64,000 nucleotides of DNA, taken from assembly GCA_030144725.1 (NCBI GenBank), contig JASKMD010000003.1:8147237-8211236 (forward strand), read 5' to 3'. Position 1 is the stretch's first letter, and each line of letters starts with the position of its first letter. The position numbers and the translations under genes are program-made. Below the pieces are notes generated by a model that searched no databases, was not told where the DNA came from, and worked only from the letters and a program-made list of their open reading frames with translations. The stretch comes from Haematococcus lacustris (taxonomy: Eukaryota; Chlorophyta; Chlorophyceae; Chlamydomonadales; Haematococcaceae). Shown here in pieces: positions 31,494 through 41,422 of this stretch.

Positions 31494-34400
31494 TTTGCCT
31501 AATGGCTCACCTGCAGATCAGTTGGCCATGGTGTTTGGTGCGCAGTCAGCTGAGGCCGTCCTGGGCCGTTTGCTTGCCAGCCTGCCCCCTGCATCCAACC
31601 TGCTTCAAGCCCAGCAGGCGCTGGCAGCACTGCAACAGCAGCATGGCATGGCTTCGGCAGAGGCCATGGCTGCTGCTGCCCGCGTGGCTGGCTTGCAGCA
31701 CGGCTCCAGATCTTCTGAGGCTGTAGCAGCAACGCAGGCGGCTCTGCCCCTGGCGCTCTCAGCTGCCATGGCTGCATCACCGCGGTCACCCTGGCAGGCA
31801 GTGGGACAGGGACACAGGGCTGCTGGCACCCACCCCCCTGCCGCCACCAGCCCCTTGGGCGCCTTCCCCCCTGGCAGTGAGGCCCTGACCTTGACTGCAG
31901 CAGCTGCTGCCGATGCCGCAGCTGCTCGGGCCGCTGCCACTGAGGCAGCTGTCACAGCCTGCATGGTGGGGGCTGTGTTTGACGCAGCCTCTCCGCTTGC
32001 AGCCCTGGCCAGTGTCAAGGCGAACCTGCCACATGCAGTTGACGCTGCCAGTGCCCTGCTCGTCCAGCGTGCTGTGGAGGCTGAGCATGGACTAAACTCC
32101 CCGCAAGCCCTGGCTGCTGCAGCTCGACATGCGGTGATGCAGTTCGGTGCCCAGTCCCTTGAGGCACAGGAAGCAGTTCAAAAGGCAGCGGCAGCGGCAT
32201 TGGCCGCAGCGTCCAAAGATGCCCTCTCTTCGTCCTTGCGACATGTCGTGGGCGTGGATGGTGAGAGCTCTGCAGCAGGGACCAGGGCCGGGGTGGAGGT
32301 TGGGAAGGAGGCCGCATCTGCAGCCAAGGTGCGAGGCGCGGTCGCGTTCTCCTTGGAGCCAAGCGAAGCGGACGCTCTTGACTCAGCACTCTCGCCGCCC
32401 CTGCTGCGCGCCAGCCGTTCGTGCAGCTTGGCACACTCAGACAACCGACCTTCCCCGATTTCCGTCCCCACGGATCCGCTGCCCTCTACCAACGCGCTCC
32501 ACTCCAGAACTTCCTCCTCCTCCACCGTGCAATTTGCAACCCCCCAACAGCTGTCAACCTGTGGGTCCCTCCGCCGCGTCCCCACCCTGAGCCGCATGCC
32601 TCGCGCGAAGTCCTTCGCGTTCAACACCGCCAAGTCGATGCGACGCACGGCCACCCTCGCTCGCGGAATTCGCACGGCGTCAAGCGGTTCGCCAAAAGGA
32701 GAGTCACGCAGTACAAGTGCGGGCGAAGTACCGGAGATGGGCTCGTTGCACCACAGTGTGCTTGACATCTTGACCAAGGAAGACAGCGAGGACGAACACG
32801 TGGATGAAGACGATGGCGATGATGAGGACGTGTACCCTCTGGTATGCTCTGCTCCATGTCTACCTTTTCATGGCAATCGTAGGGAATGCCTTTAATGCTG
32901 CTGCCGTCACCACCAACTTTCCAACACCACCACCATTGCCACCATTAATCCCCACTTTTAAGCACTGCCCCTGGCAGGACTAGTAACATGCGCCCTCCAC
33001 CTCTTCCTAGACACCTGGCTGTCTCGGTTTCCTTCCTCCCCTGCCTGCTGCCCCGCTTGCTGTCCCTCCTATGCTTGGCTGCACAGTCGTCTCACTCATG
33101 CCTGCATTGACCTATACCAAGACAGGGCCCTATTTGTTTGCATGTTTGTGCTCAGCACTGCTATCAATATCACTGGCATCGACACCACCGGCACCACTGC
33201 CCTAACTCTTGCTGTCAGTCATTCACATCAAGCCAGCCTGAGTTGGCCAAGTTACTTGTCACACTCGTGGGTTTATGATGGTGGTGATGTTAGCCGCCGT
33301 TGATGACCACTGCCCTGATCACTCTGTGCCATTCACTGTTAACATGCAGTCTCCTTCTGAGGCATGTTCCAGTGCACCACTGCTTTGACCACAGCCTGCC
33401 TCCACCATTCCTGCCGTGATCATTACCACCACTGATACCGCAACTGCCACCACCACCACCACTGCCACCATCACCACGACCACCACCACCACCACCACCA
33501 CCACCACCACCACCACTGCCATCACTACCACCACCACCACACATCTGCTGCTGCCCACAGCCGTCCCTGCCTGTCTTTTTCATGTCTGGTCTCTTCAACA
33601 CTAGCATCAACACGACCACATGCCCACTGATTCTTGGTTACAGTCACTGCCACCACCACCACCACCACTACCATTGCCACCCGCATTGGAGTGCACAGTG
33701 GCACAGCAACCTTCAGTCGCCAATGCAGACATGCGTGTTTGCCTTGTTTGACCTCCTCTCTGTGTGCCACCACCACCCTAATTACTGCTCACCTCCATCA
33801 TTCCTTCTGCCAGCATAACCGCCAGTGACACTACCCACCACCCCTACCACCACTGCTTTCATTTGCCACTCAAGGTGCTGCCTGACCCTGCTCTGAAGCC
33901 TGTCGCCACGTGCTCTGCTTCCGCCTGCTGTTTTCAGACACCCATTCACGAGGGGGCCAACTTAGCCTCCACTGACAATGGCAACGTCAGCAGTGCATAC
34001 AGGATGCCCCGCAGCAGGACCCTGGTGCGGCCCTCGGGCTCATCCCGACCTTGGTCTGGCTTTCGCCCACGAGGGATGCAAAGGCCCATGTCAGCCCTGC
34101 GCTCGCCAGTCTCACTGCAGCAGTCGCAGCAGGAGCAGCAGGAGTGTGAGCCAGCACAGCTGGTGCTGCAGCAGCAGGCAGCTGCTCGGTCCGAGCTAGA
34201 CGCTGTCATGGCGGGGCTGCCGCCGGACATGAAAGTAGGTTGGCCTCAAGGCTTAAGATGGGGCCGGGAAGATGGGTGTGGATTGGCTGCACTCTCTGTC
34301 ATCATCATCGCCACCATCACACCACCACCACCGCCACCACCATCATCACCATCATCACCACTATGTGGCATCCGCTGAAGTGCAGCACAGCCAAACACTG

Positions 34401-36652
34401 CTAGCGCTATTGCAAGCCACTTACATAAGAGCAAAGACTGGAATCGCCAGGCTTGCTCATTGGTAGAGCTGTTCTGCTTCCACTGGTAGCCACTCCATAC
34501 TCAACCCATTGCAGCTAAAAGTGACAAGTAGCCTGAACAGCATACCTACAGCTAGCCTAAACAGCCTTCCGCCTTGGAACAGTTTACTACTGCTAAGTGA
34601 CAGGGTGGCTTGAGCAAGTGCTTGAACCAGGTGTTCCTTGCTGCAATGTCAGCGTGCTTCCCGCTGCCGCAGATTCTGGCGACCACTTTGGACCGAGTGC
34701 TTGAAAAGTCCAAGACCGGCGAGCAAGTATTTCGAGCAGAGTTGGAGCACCTTGCGGTAGTAGTCAAGGTGTGTGCTCTTTTGGCAGCGCCATCAAACCC
34801 ATCACCGCACCGCATCACCGCACCGCACCGCACCGCATGAATCACAACCATCACCGCACCCTATGACCTCGACTTGTCCGTGCCCTGAAGCATGTGCCTG
34901 ACCCTATGCCTCTTGCCCTGCACCTACCCGACGTCCTGTGCCGACCTAAGCCTTCGCTCTCGACTTCCCCCTGCCTTGTGCCCATGTTGCTTACACCAGG
35001 ATCAAGGCGAGGCTCAGCAGCGGAATGACAACTACATGGGCCGCGTAGAGCTCGCCCTGTTGCGCATGGCGCAGCAGGTCGACACGCTCCGCAACCAGCT
35101 CCGCAATGCGTTGAACGATCTAGATATGCAGGCAGAAGTCAGAAGCCACACGCGCGTGGTGCTGCCCATAGGCGCAACCACACGGGTTCAGCGCCCAGGC
35201 CCAGAGACCGACGCGGATGCGGCACAAGTCACGCTTCCCACACATCCCAACGTCGAGGCCGAGGTGGTGTTCGAGCAAATGATGGCCGCTGGCGCGTCCG
35301 CCGCAGCGGAACAGATAGCGGCTGACAGCTACCAGCAGCAGCAGCAGCAGCAGGTTGTATCTCCGCCGCAGCAGCTCAACAACAATGCATCCGCAGCTAT
35401 ACGACGCAGCACGCAGAAGGAGTCTGGCAGCATAGCGGCGGGGACGCAGCGCGTCGCTGCTGCCACGCAGGTTATGACTGGCCGCCCTGCATTGCCTGGG
35501 ACTCCTGCCTGTAGGATCAGCTCATCTGAAGCTCTCGACTGCACCCCTCAATCGCAGCACTCTGCATCAGAGCCGCTACAGCCTGGCAGCGTTCGGCGCC
35601 CTCCCGCAAAGCAGGAGTCATATCACAGTATTGCTGGGGACGCCAGCTCCTTGGCTGCGCTCTCATGCACGCACACAGCATCCACGGCGTACATGGACCC
35701 CCCTTCGCCGCTTGGAGATGATACTGGCATGGAGACGATCGCATCGCCGCTGATGTCGCGTCGGAACAGCAGGCCTAGCCGCTCCCAGTCCGGCGCCCAC
35801 TCCCCACTCGGTGGCGCCATGTATGGCGTCCTCAGCCAGGAACACTCGGGACTCACTCCACCACGAGAGCTCACGAGTTCATTTCGTGGGCGGATGAGCG
35901 ATGCCGGCAGCTTCGCAGGAGGACATGTGTTTACCGCTCGCCCCAATCTTCCACCTGACGACACTGCTGTCCAGCAGCTTACTGTCGACAGTCCGGTGTT
36001 CGAGGATCGACCCAGCAATGGCGTGTCACCGCGCAACTTGGCATTATCACGCCGCCTGGAGAATTCCTGCACCACAATCTCTGCGCAGCTGTCCGCTGTA
36101 AAGGCGTCCCTACAAACACCATTGTCCAGGCACCACCCCCATGACTCACCACCGCACGGTGGCCGGCTGAGCGAGTCCGGCTTGAGCTCACGCAGCATGG
36201 TGGGTTCGCCCATGCAGACCCACACCCTCGCTGCTCCCCCAAGCCGCCCAACGTCTCGGCTCAGCCCCTCCCGGCCACTCCGTAGCATTGCCACCTTCAG
36301 TGGAGAAGCTGGGGCAGCGGCAGAGGCTGCAGCAACAGCAGCACCAGCAGCCACCACCACAACCTTCCAATCCACCTCCACTGCCGGCTTCCTCCCGGCT
36401 GTGTCCCGACCCAATCCTGTATTGCACGCACAACACTTGTCCACCGCAGCCCAGCGTGCACCGTCACAACGCATGCCCTCAGCCATACACCACAGCCCCG
36501 GCCCCTTGTCCGCCCTTCCCTCTCACCCCACCGCCTCCCCCTCCCCACCTCCCCCTAACTCCCCAATCTCATCCTTGCCTGATGCGTCCCGGGTGGCAGC
36601 AAAGCAGGTCAAGTCGCGGTTGGCCGGCACGTCATCACAAATCTCCCCGCAG

Positions 36653-36683
<31 letters not shown>

Positions 36684-36988
36684 GGGTCACACCAGGTCAG
36701 CCCCACAGCCCCCAGGCACTGCATGCCACCTTTCCTCTCGGCCCCCCCATGCACCCAGCACCCCAGCTGGCACAGCCACACCCTATAGTAGGCCAGGGGC
36801 CGGGCCAAGCACTAAGCCAGCCCCACCCTCCTGCCCAGCTCGTGAAGCCCCAACCGCCCCGCACAGCAGCTCCCTCCAAAGCCATGGCTGGGGGGCTACT
36901 GGGGGCGGCCCACACCCTTCAGAGCCAGCCCTCCGTCATGTCCAGCAGGGCCCAGCAGGAAGCGGCTAAGCTGACCCGCAAGCTGTGA
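17441..36988 (+). CDS. Giant coiled-coil/repeat protein, 3,884 codons, 5' end open
   Basis: Exons 17441-17481, 18114-18201, 18746-18898, 19382-19479, 19765-19869, 20974-21022, 21268-21927, 22679-22960, 23462-23551, 23869-24300, 24506-27352, 27721-27843, 28537-32841, 33938-34234, 34673-34768 and 35000-36988 all have AG/GT borders and compatible phases. They sum to 11,655 nt, which is 3,884 codons plus TGA. The nine introns from 21928 on are all phase 0. Layout: an EF-hand/p25-alpha-like module, a disordered acidic segment, a long Gln-rich coiled coil, an Ala-rich repeat region, basic Ser/Arg patches and a Ser/Pro-rich tail. I see no signal peptide or membrane segment. A structural role (cytoskeletal, centriolar or flagellar) is only a guess from composition. 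Confidence 0.75.
17515..18050 (+). repeat. GGGGCAGC/GGGTCAGC minisatellite in an intron
   Basis: About 530 bp of units such as GGGGCAGCAGGGGCAGGAAG in mixed order. All plus-strand frames stay open and look collagen-like (GQQGQEGAAG), which is a by-product of the unit length. Confidence 0.9.
18114..19869 (+). CDS. EF-hand/p25-alpha-like module of the giant protein (4 exons)
   Basis: Four exons join in phase to about 148 residues. The centre reads LSVSQALRHAFEEYSGQL, then LLRICQDAGCMEPQ, then GLKNVLAAFRPQAYEG and LAVDYPTFCKVLAAIASE. The spacing of a helix, W/L..(I/L)C.D.GC, a second helix ending in AF, and a final Y..F...L..IA recalls the EF-hand-like fold of p25-alpha (TPPP) proteins, which bind tubulin. 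The Ca-binding loop residues are not obvious, so calcium binding is doubtful. The resemblance is by eye. A further phase-0 exon may exist near 20542-20614. Confidence 0.5.
19509..19757 (+). repeat. CCTGACCTGG / CCCGA minisatellite in an intron
   Basis: Decamers CCTGACCTGG (about 12 units) pass into pentamers CCCGA and CCTGA. The array ends just before the acceptor at 19761-19764. Confidence 0.95.
21268..21927 (+). CDS. Disordered acidic exon of the giant protein
   Basis: 220 codons with TKRDNKTSARRGAGPPLNFK, then DGQDDGEESDDVDRLVFTGD and a long Ser/Pro/Ala/Lys-rich stretch. The acceptor is GTGCATGCAG and the donor GTACGT. It joins in phase with 20974-21022. No domain is recognised; it is likely a flexible linker carrying phosphorylatable Ser-Pro sites. 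Confidence 0.65.
22250..22371 (+). repeat. Local tandem duplication (about 60 bp) in an intron
   Basis: TCTTCTCTACTGATGTTGCT is repeated at about 60 bp spacing with matching downstream ACATACGCATCC/GCATACGCATCC. Confidence 0.8.
23683..23746 (+). repeat. GGTTG pentamer array in an intron
   Basis: About 12 units of GGTTG between 23690 and 23746. Confidence 0.95.
24506..27352 (+). CDS. 949-codon Gln-rich coiled-coil exon
   Basis: A single exon between acceptor CTTCCTCAG and donor GTGCGG. Heptad-type Leu/Val/Ala spacing with Gln, Glu and Ala elsewhere continues almost without Pro or Gly, as in long rod-like coiled coils. CAG-coded polyGln runs occur near 26760-26803 (about 15 Gln) and 27040-27085 (about 15 Gln). 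Minus-strand frames here (Leu/Cys-rich) are shadows of the CAG repeats. Confidence 0.85.
27387..27545 (+). repeat. CCTG tetranucleotide array in an intron
   Basis: CCTG units, nearly uninterrupted from 27451 to 27545, with CCCG variants to the left. Open frames (ACLPACLP) are artefacts. Confidence 0.95.
28537..32841 (+). CDS. 1,435-codon Ala-rich exon with degenerate internal repeats
   Basis: Acceptor GCCACCAG, donor GTATGC. The exon begins with the end of the coiled coil (QRFDALEDALASREAEDLE). From about codon 400 on there are repeated helical modules built on HG-x-x-S-x-E/Q-A, A-A-R and FG-x-x-S-x-E-A: for example FGPSQQAAGTLAALLLP, WGPGSAEAELGRVVASLP, FGAQSAEAVLGRLLASLP, HGMASAEAMAAAARVAG and HGLNSPQALAAAARHAV. 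This is followed by a Ser/Arg-rich basic patch and an acidic end (EDSEDEHVDEDDGDDED). Function unknown; the modules may form a helical solenoid. Confidence 0.8.
33425..33545 (+). repeat. CAC trinucleotide-rich stretch in an intron
   Basis: ACCACC-type repeats interspersed with ATCACC in the 1.1-kb intron 32842-33937. Confidence 0.9.
35000..36988 (+). CDS. Terminal exon: short helix then Ser/Pro-rich tail
   Basis: 662 codons plus TGA after acceptor TTACACCAG. The first 50 residues (RVELALLRMAQQVDTLRNQL) continue a coiled coil. The rest is Ser/Pro/Gln/His-rich and probably disordered, ending EAAKLTRKL. Short Gln and Ala runs come from CAG/GCA repeats near 35334 and 36655. Confidence 0.8.
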
Positions 36989-39193
36989 GCCAGCATCACC
37001 TGGGCCACGTGGCTGTAGGGGAGGGCTGCCAGGGCGTGCTCTGCCACCGTGCGCCCTAGCCAGCTATGTCAGCTACTGTCCAGGAACACCAGCTGATTTG
37101 TAGTACATGAGATAAACGCACCCACCAACACTGTTGACACCAGCCTAACACGGCTGACAGCGTGAGACTGCACTTGTGACCTCATGCCTCCATCTTCCGC
37201 TGCACCCCCTTGGCCACCCCACTGCCCTTGCACTTGCACGTGCCCTTGCTTTTACACACATCTGCTGGAGGCCTCCTTCACGGCCGGCATTGCTGCTACC
37301 CTGCCTTGTCGATAGCTCCCTGGGCATCAGGTCGCCCCTGCCACCCTACCACTACGCTGCTTGCCCCAATACCTCATCACAGCTTTCACCGAACTCCTGC
37401 CATGGGTCTGGTGGAGGGTCTGGTGGTGGATTGCCCTTGTTCGTATCGCGCATGCCCACAGGCCTGTCACGGCAGCAAGGGTCATCATGCATCCAAGCAG
37501 TCAACAAGCGTCAAGTGTCGATGTCATGGCATAACAGTATCCTAGCCCTACTATGGCATAACAGCATCATAAAGGCTCTTCGCTTCGTGGGAGAGCCTCT
37601 GCTTATCACTCGCCATGCACAGTATTGAGACACGTACATACACAGCGGTCCAGGCTGAGTGGATGCACTGAATAGCCCCGATAGCACTGCTTTTGGTCGC
37701 ATTTGGGCTCCTCATTACTAAGAATCGATGGCAACCAACGCGTAGCGCATGCGGCAGGAATTGATGAACATGGCGTGGCACTTGTTTATCTTCATGCGCA
37801 TGTTGACAGTGCCAATCCCTGGGTTTACTCCTTGTCACTAGCGGTCCTGGCTGTGAATAGACCTTGTGATCCCCGAAGCTGACGACGATGGTTTACACTG
37901 TATATTACAGCGCATTATCCGTCAGCCGTAAGGCTGTTTAGCCGCCCTTCCCCTGCAGACTTCTAGGACTTTTCGGGTGCGTTCCCCGAAGCGAGGATTT
38001 GTATTATTAAATGAGACTTTCCGAGTGCTTTTGTGCAAGGGGGTCCTTTTCCTGTGTGGCTGGCTAGAGAGACCTCTTTCCATTCGTACCTCGCTGCAAT
38101 GTCGAGTTGATAGTTGCCCAACGACGGTCCGCCGACGCCGCCTGCACCAATAAAAGGCTCGCGGAGCGAGCCTGGCGGGCTGGAATGTGATTGTACTTCC
38201 TGCTCGATGCCAGGCGCAGTTCACTTGTTGGTGCCGCTACACACCACTAGAACAATCGGTGCTGAGCAGCTGAGGTGTGTCCGCGATCGCTTGCACCGGC
38301 AAGGACTCTGATGCAACGATTAACGCGCCGCTTGCCAGGATACGAGCAATATTGCGCAGCTGCCAATGCGATAGACGCTATCGAAAATGGTGCAGTCTTG
38401 AGCCAGCATTTGCATGAAGATTATCACCCCCATGTTGGCGACACCTGACCTTGGTGCCGCCGTTTGAGGCCGCTTGGGGTCGTCTGAGCCCGCGTGCCGC
38501 CACAGCCGCCAGTACCTTGTTGACCGTGTCTCTCTAGCACTGCAAGCGAGACACCAGGCATGCTGCAGCCTGCAGGCGGCTTCATGCCATCATGACTGAG
38601 GCGGCTTCATGCCATCATCATCGTGCCTCCTCCCTTAGTTCTGTATTTCATCACGCAGGGCGGTTGTGCGTCATACGACGTGCGGTGTACTGTGTCGAGG
38701 TATCGAGACATGCGGCTTCTTCAACGAAAGGACGTCTGCTTTACCAAGGCTTACTGATTCAGCCATCGCAATAGTATCCGCAGGTCATGTCTATGCTAGG
38801 CGGCTGAGGTACCTAGAAGAAGCAAGCGTCACGTGATGGGTTGTGTTCTCAATGCCATTCGGCAGGCCCTGAGTATGCAACATGCTCCATAACCCCGTAA
38901 GTCATGCTCTGAATCATCACAGCGAATATTGGAGTGCGGCGAGTATGGGGAGTGTTGAGCTCTGGCAAAGTTTAAAAGGCGATGGTTGCGCATTTAAACG
39001 TTGTGCAGCTTGGATCATGGTTACCTAGTCTGCTACCATCTGGCTTTAGTGCATCTGACAGCAGTCGTCGTCGCGGAGTCGCCGCCTCGTTTTGCTATAC
39101 GCATCGGCCCTGCCCCGGAGTTCGTTGTGAGCTTCTGGCTCTCACCTTAGTAGCTTGAACAAGCTGCGGCGCATGAAACGAGGCTACCCAGAC
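36989..39193. other. Intergenic region, 2.2 kb, no gene supported
   Basis: It follows the stop of the giant gene. No exact TGTAA polyadenylation motif is seen in the first 150 bases. A frame of about 50 codons on the minus strand (38078-37922) shows no motif. At 38360-38450 there is a dispersed repeat (CGATAGACGCTATCGAAAAT) with a diverged copy at 57858. Confidence 0.5.
38360..38450 (+). repeat. Dispersed repeat, copy 1
   Basis: About 85 bp starting GCCAATGCGATAGACGCTAT and ending CCCCATGTTGGCGACACCTGA. It aligns with 57853-57942 at roughly 75-80 percent by eye, in the same orientation. Confidence 0.7.
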
Positions 39194-40043
39194 ATGTTGA
39201 CCAAATGTCACCGCGTCGGGTTGCTTTGGACGGTTGCGCTGGCTCTGGGTGCGTACAGACAGTCATATGGGTATTCACAGGGGCATTGCAGCACGACCGG
39301 AGTCTTGCATAGGTGTCGCGTCTCGTCGTAATGACCAGCCATTACTTGCGCGCCACCCCACCTCCAAGTCACGATCTCGCATTCACATATGTTTGCTGCC
39401 ACAGGTGCTTTCCTCAACGCTGAGGCCGCCATCCCAATCACCATCTCTCTCGTGACCGGCAGTCGCTCTGGCCAGACCCCTGCATTCACCCCTTTATCCA
39501 AGCAACCCTCTGCCTCTCTGACGTGAGTGCTCAACCACACTCCTCGCCTATGCAAGATCGTGCCCCAGTGAGCCATACTGGTGCCTACACACGAGACCAG
39601 AACAGGGCGGGCCCCCGCCCATCAACCACCAAGTCCAACAATTCATGCAAGCGTCTCTTGTGTGCTCTTCCGCAAGGGCACAGATAGCACCGGGTATTGC
39701 TATGTCCATTGTGGCAGTGGCAGTTGTGTTTGATGGTGTGCCCCAAAGCCCACAGCTAGCCTGCAAGCCCTGGAATCTAGCCCCAGGGACCCAAGCGGGC
39801 TTGGGTGTGCACTGCTCAGGCTGTAGCTGTACCACACCTCACTGCTTGTGCACTGCACTGCATAACAGCTGCCAGGGTGGCTGCATGATGGGTCTCAGAC
39901 GGGTGTCAGGGTGTGTCAGGGTGTCTCAGGGTGGCTGCCTGGAGCTGGAGCTAGAGCTAGCCAACTACACTTCACAGGGCACAGGGCCCAGCAGCTTGGC
40001 AGCGCTGACCCAGCTCACCCTGCCCTATGGCCCGCCATGTTGA
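39194..40043 (+). CDS. Probable secreted Cys-rich protein (3 exons)
   Basis: Exon 39194-39248 starts with ATG and gives MLTKCHRVGLLWTVALAL. Exon 39405-39522 (acceptor CTGCCACAG, donor GTGAGT) continues GAFLNAEAAIPITISLV; together they form a classical signal peptide with a likely cleavage after AEA. Exon 39677-40043 joins in phase after a weak acceptor (CCGCAAG) and encodes a Cys-rich segment with an N-glycosylation site (NYTS), ending at TGA. A further exon near 40248-40334, with APSPPPPPGTISIQL and donor GTGAGG, has the Ser-Pro-rich look of pherophorin-type wall glycoproteins and may be the real continuation. Extracellular matrix function is an inference. The first two exons are firm, the rest uncertain. 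Confidence 0.5.
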
Positions 40044-40922
40044 AGCCCTCTCCTTCCTCCCCTCTGCCCACCCTTGCCTCTGCTGCTCCCTCCCCATCTC
40101 CACTCCTGCCTGCCCATCATTCACACCACCAACACCACCACCACCACCACCACCACCACCACCCCGCATGGCTGCTCATGTGTCCTGCAGCCCCGGTGTT
40201 ATGCATGCCTCACACACACCATCACCACATGGCTGCTCAAGTGCCTCGCAGCCCCGGCTTGCAAACCTTCGTACCGGCTCCCAGCCCCCCGCCCCCTCCT
40301 GGGACCATCAGTATCCAACTCAGGGTGCTGCAGGTGAGGTGTGGAGAGGCGCCCGGGGGAGGTGTCAGCATCATGTTCATAGTGCTCCATGTGCTCTTAG
40401 GCACGAGCAGCTTGAGCCGAGGCCTTTGTAGCTGCGGCTGCCTCTTGCTGTATGTAGCTGCACGGCAGCTGGGAGGGAAGGGACAGGCCAGCTGCAAGGC
40501 CTGGGCATGTCTGTGTGCCAGCTTGATGAATAGTGTGAACAGATGACAGCCTGCTCCGTATGCCTAGGCAGGAGCTAGTGCATAGGCAGGAGCAGCTTCA
40601 GCGTAGGCCCATGGCCTTCGATAGTTGCATCATGTGCTCAACGGTGACAGCCAGATCAGGCCAGGGCCAAAGCAGCACCAGCAGCAGCAGCAAGCCTTCT
40701 GCACTTGCGCCTATGCGCATTGATGGAGCAGCTTGGTTGCTAACTGGGGGGCTGACTATTCCAGCTTACAGCACCCTCACCACATGACATCACATGCCTG
40801 CCTGTGTGCTTGCTTGCCATGCATCGCAGCCGCCATCCTCACGCCCCTCCCCCCTCGACTCACCGCCCCCCTCGCCTTCACCCATTCAGCCCTCTCCCCT
40901 CCCTCCCCTCCCACCCCCTCCG
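40044..40922. other. Region before the gap: one possible Ser-Pro exon
   Basis: It contains CCA/CAC-rich low complexity (40120-40165), the candidate exon ending at 40334 and a C/T-rich run into the gap. The missing 3' exons of the nucleoside hydrolase (minus strand) were looked for here and not found. Confidence 0.4.
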
Positions 40923-41422
40923 NNNNNNNNNNNNNNNNNNNNNNNNNNNNNNNNNNNNNNNNNNNNNNNNNNNNNNNNNNNNNNNNNNNNNNNNNNNNNN
41001 NNNNNNNNNNNNNNNNNNNNNNNNNNNNNNNNNNNNNNNNNNNNNNNNNNNNNNNNNNNNNNNNNNNNNNNNNNNNNNNNNNNNNNNNNNNNNNNNNNNN
41101 NNNNNNNNNNNNNNNNNNNNNNNNNNNNNNNNNNNNNNNNNNNNNNNNNNNNNNNNNNNNNNNNNNNNNNNNNNNNNNNNNNNNNNNNNNNNNNNNNNNN
41201 NNNNNNNNNNNNNNNNNNNNNNNNNNNNNNNNNNNNNNNNNNNNNNNNNNNNNNNNNNNNNNNNNNNNNNNNNNNNNNNNNNNNNNNNNNNNNNNNNNNN
41301 NNNNNNNNNNNNNNNNNNNNNNNNNNNNNNNNNNNNNNNNNNNNNNNNNNNNNNNNNNNNNNNNNNNNNNNNNNNNNNNNNNNNNNNNNNNNNNNNNNNN
41401 NNNNNNNNNNNNNNNNNNNNNN
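40923..41422. other. Assembly gap (500 N)
   Basis: Exactly 500 Ns adjoining the large minisatellite. The gap is probably a failure to assemble through the array, so the true array length is unknown. Confidence 0.99.

Noticed and set aside
37922..38224. A 100-codon minus-strand frame as a gene
   Set aside because: It lacks an ATG at the frame start, has no motif or splice context and lies in repeat-containing intergenic DNA.
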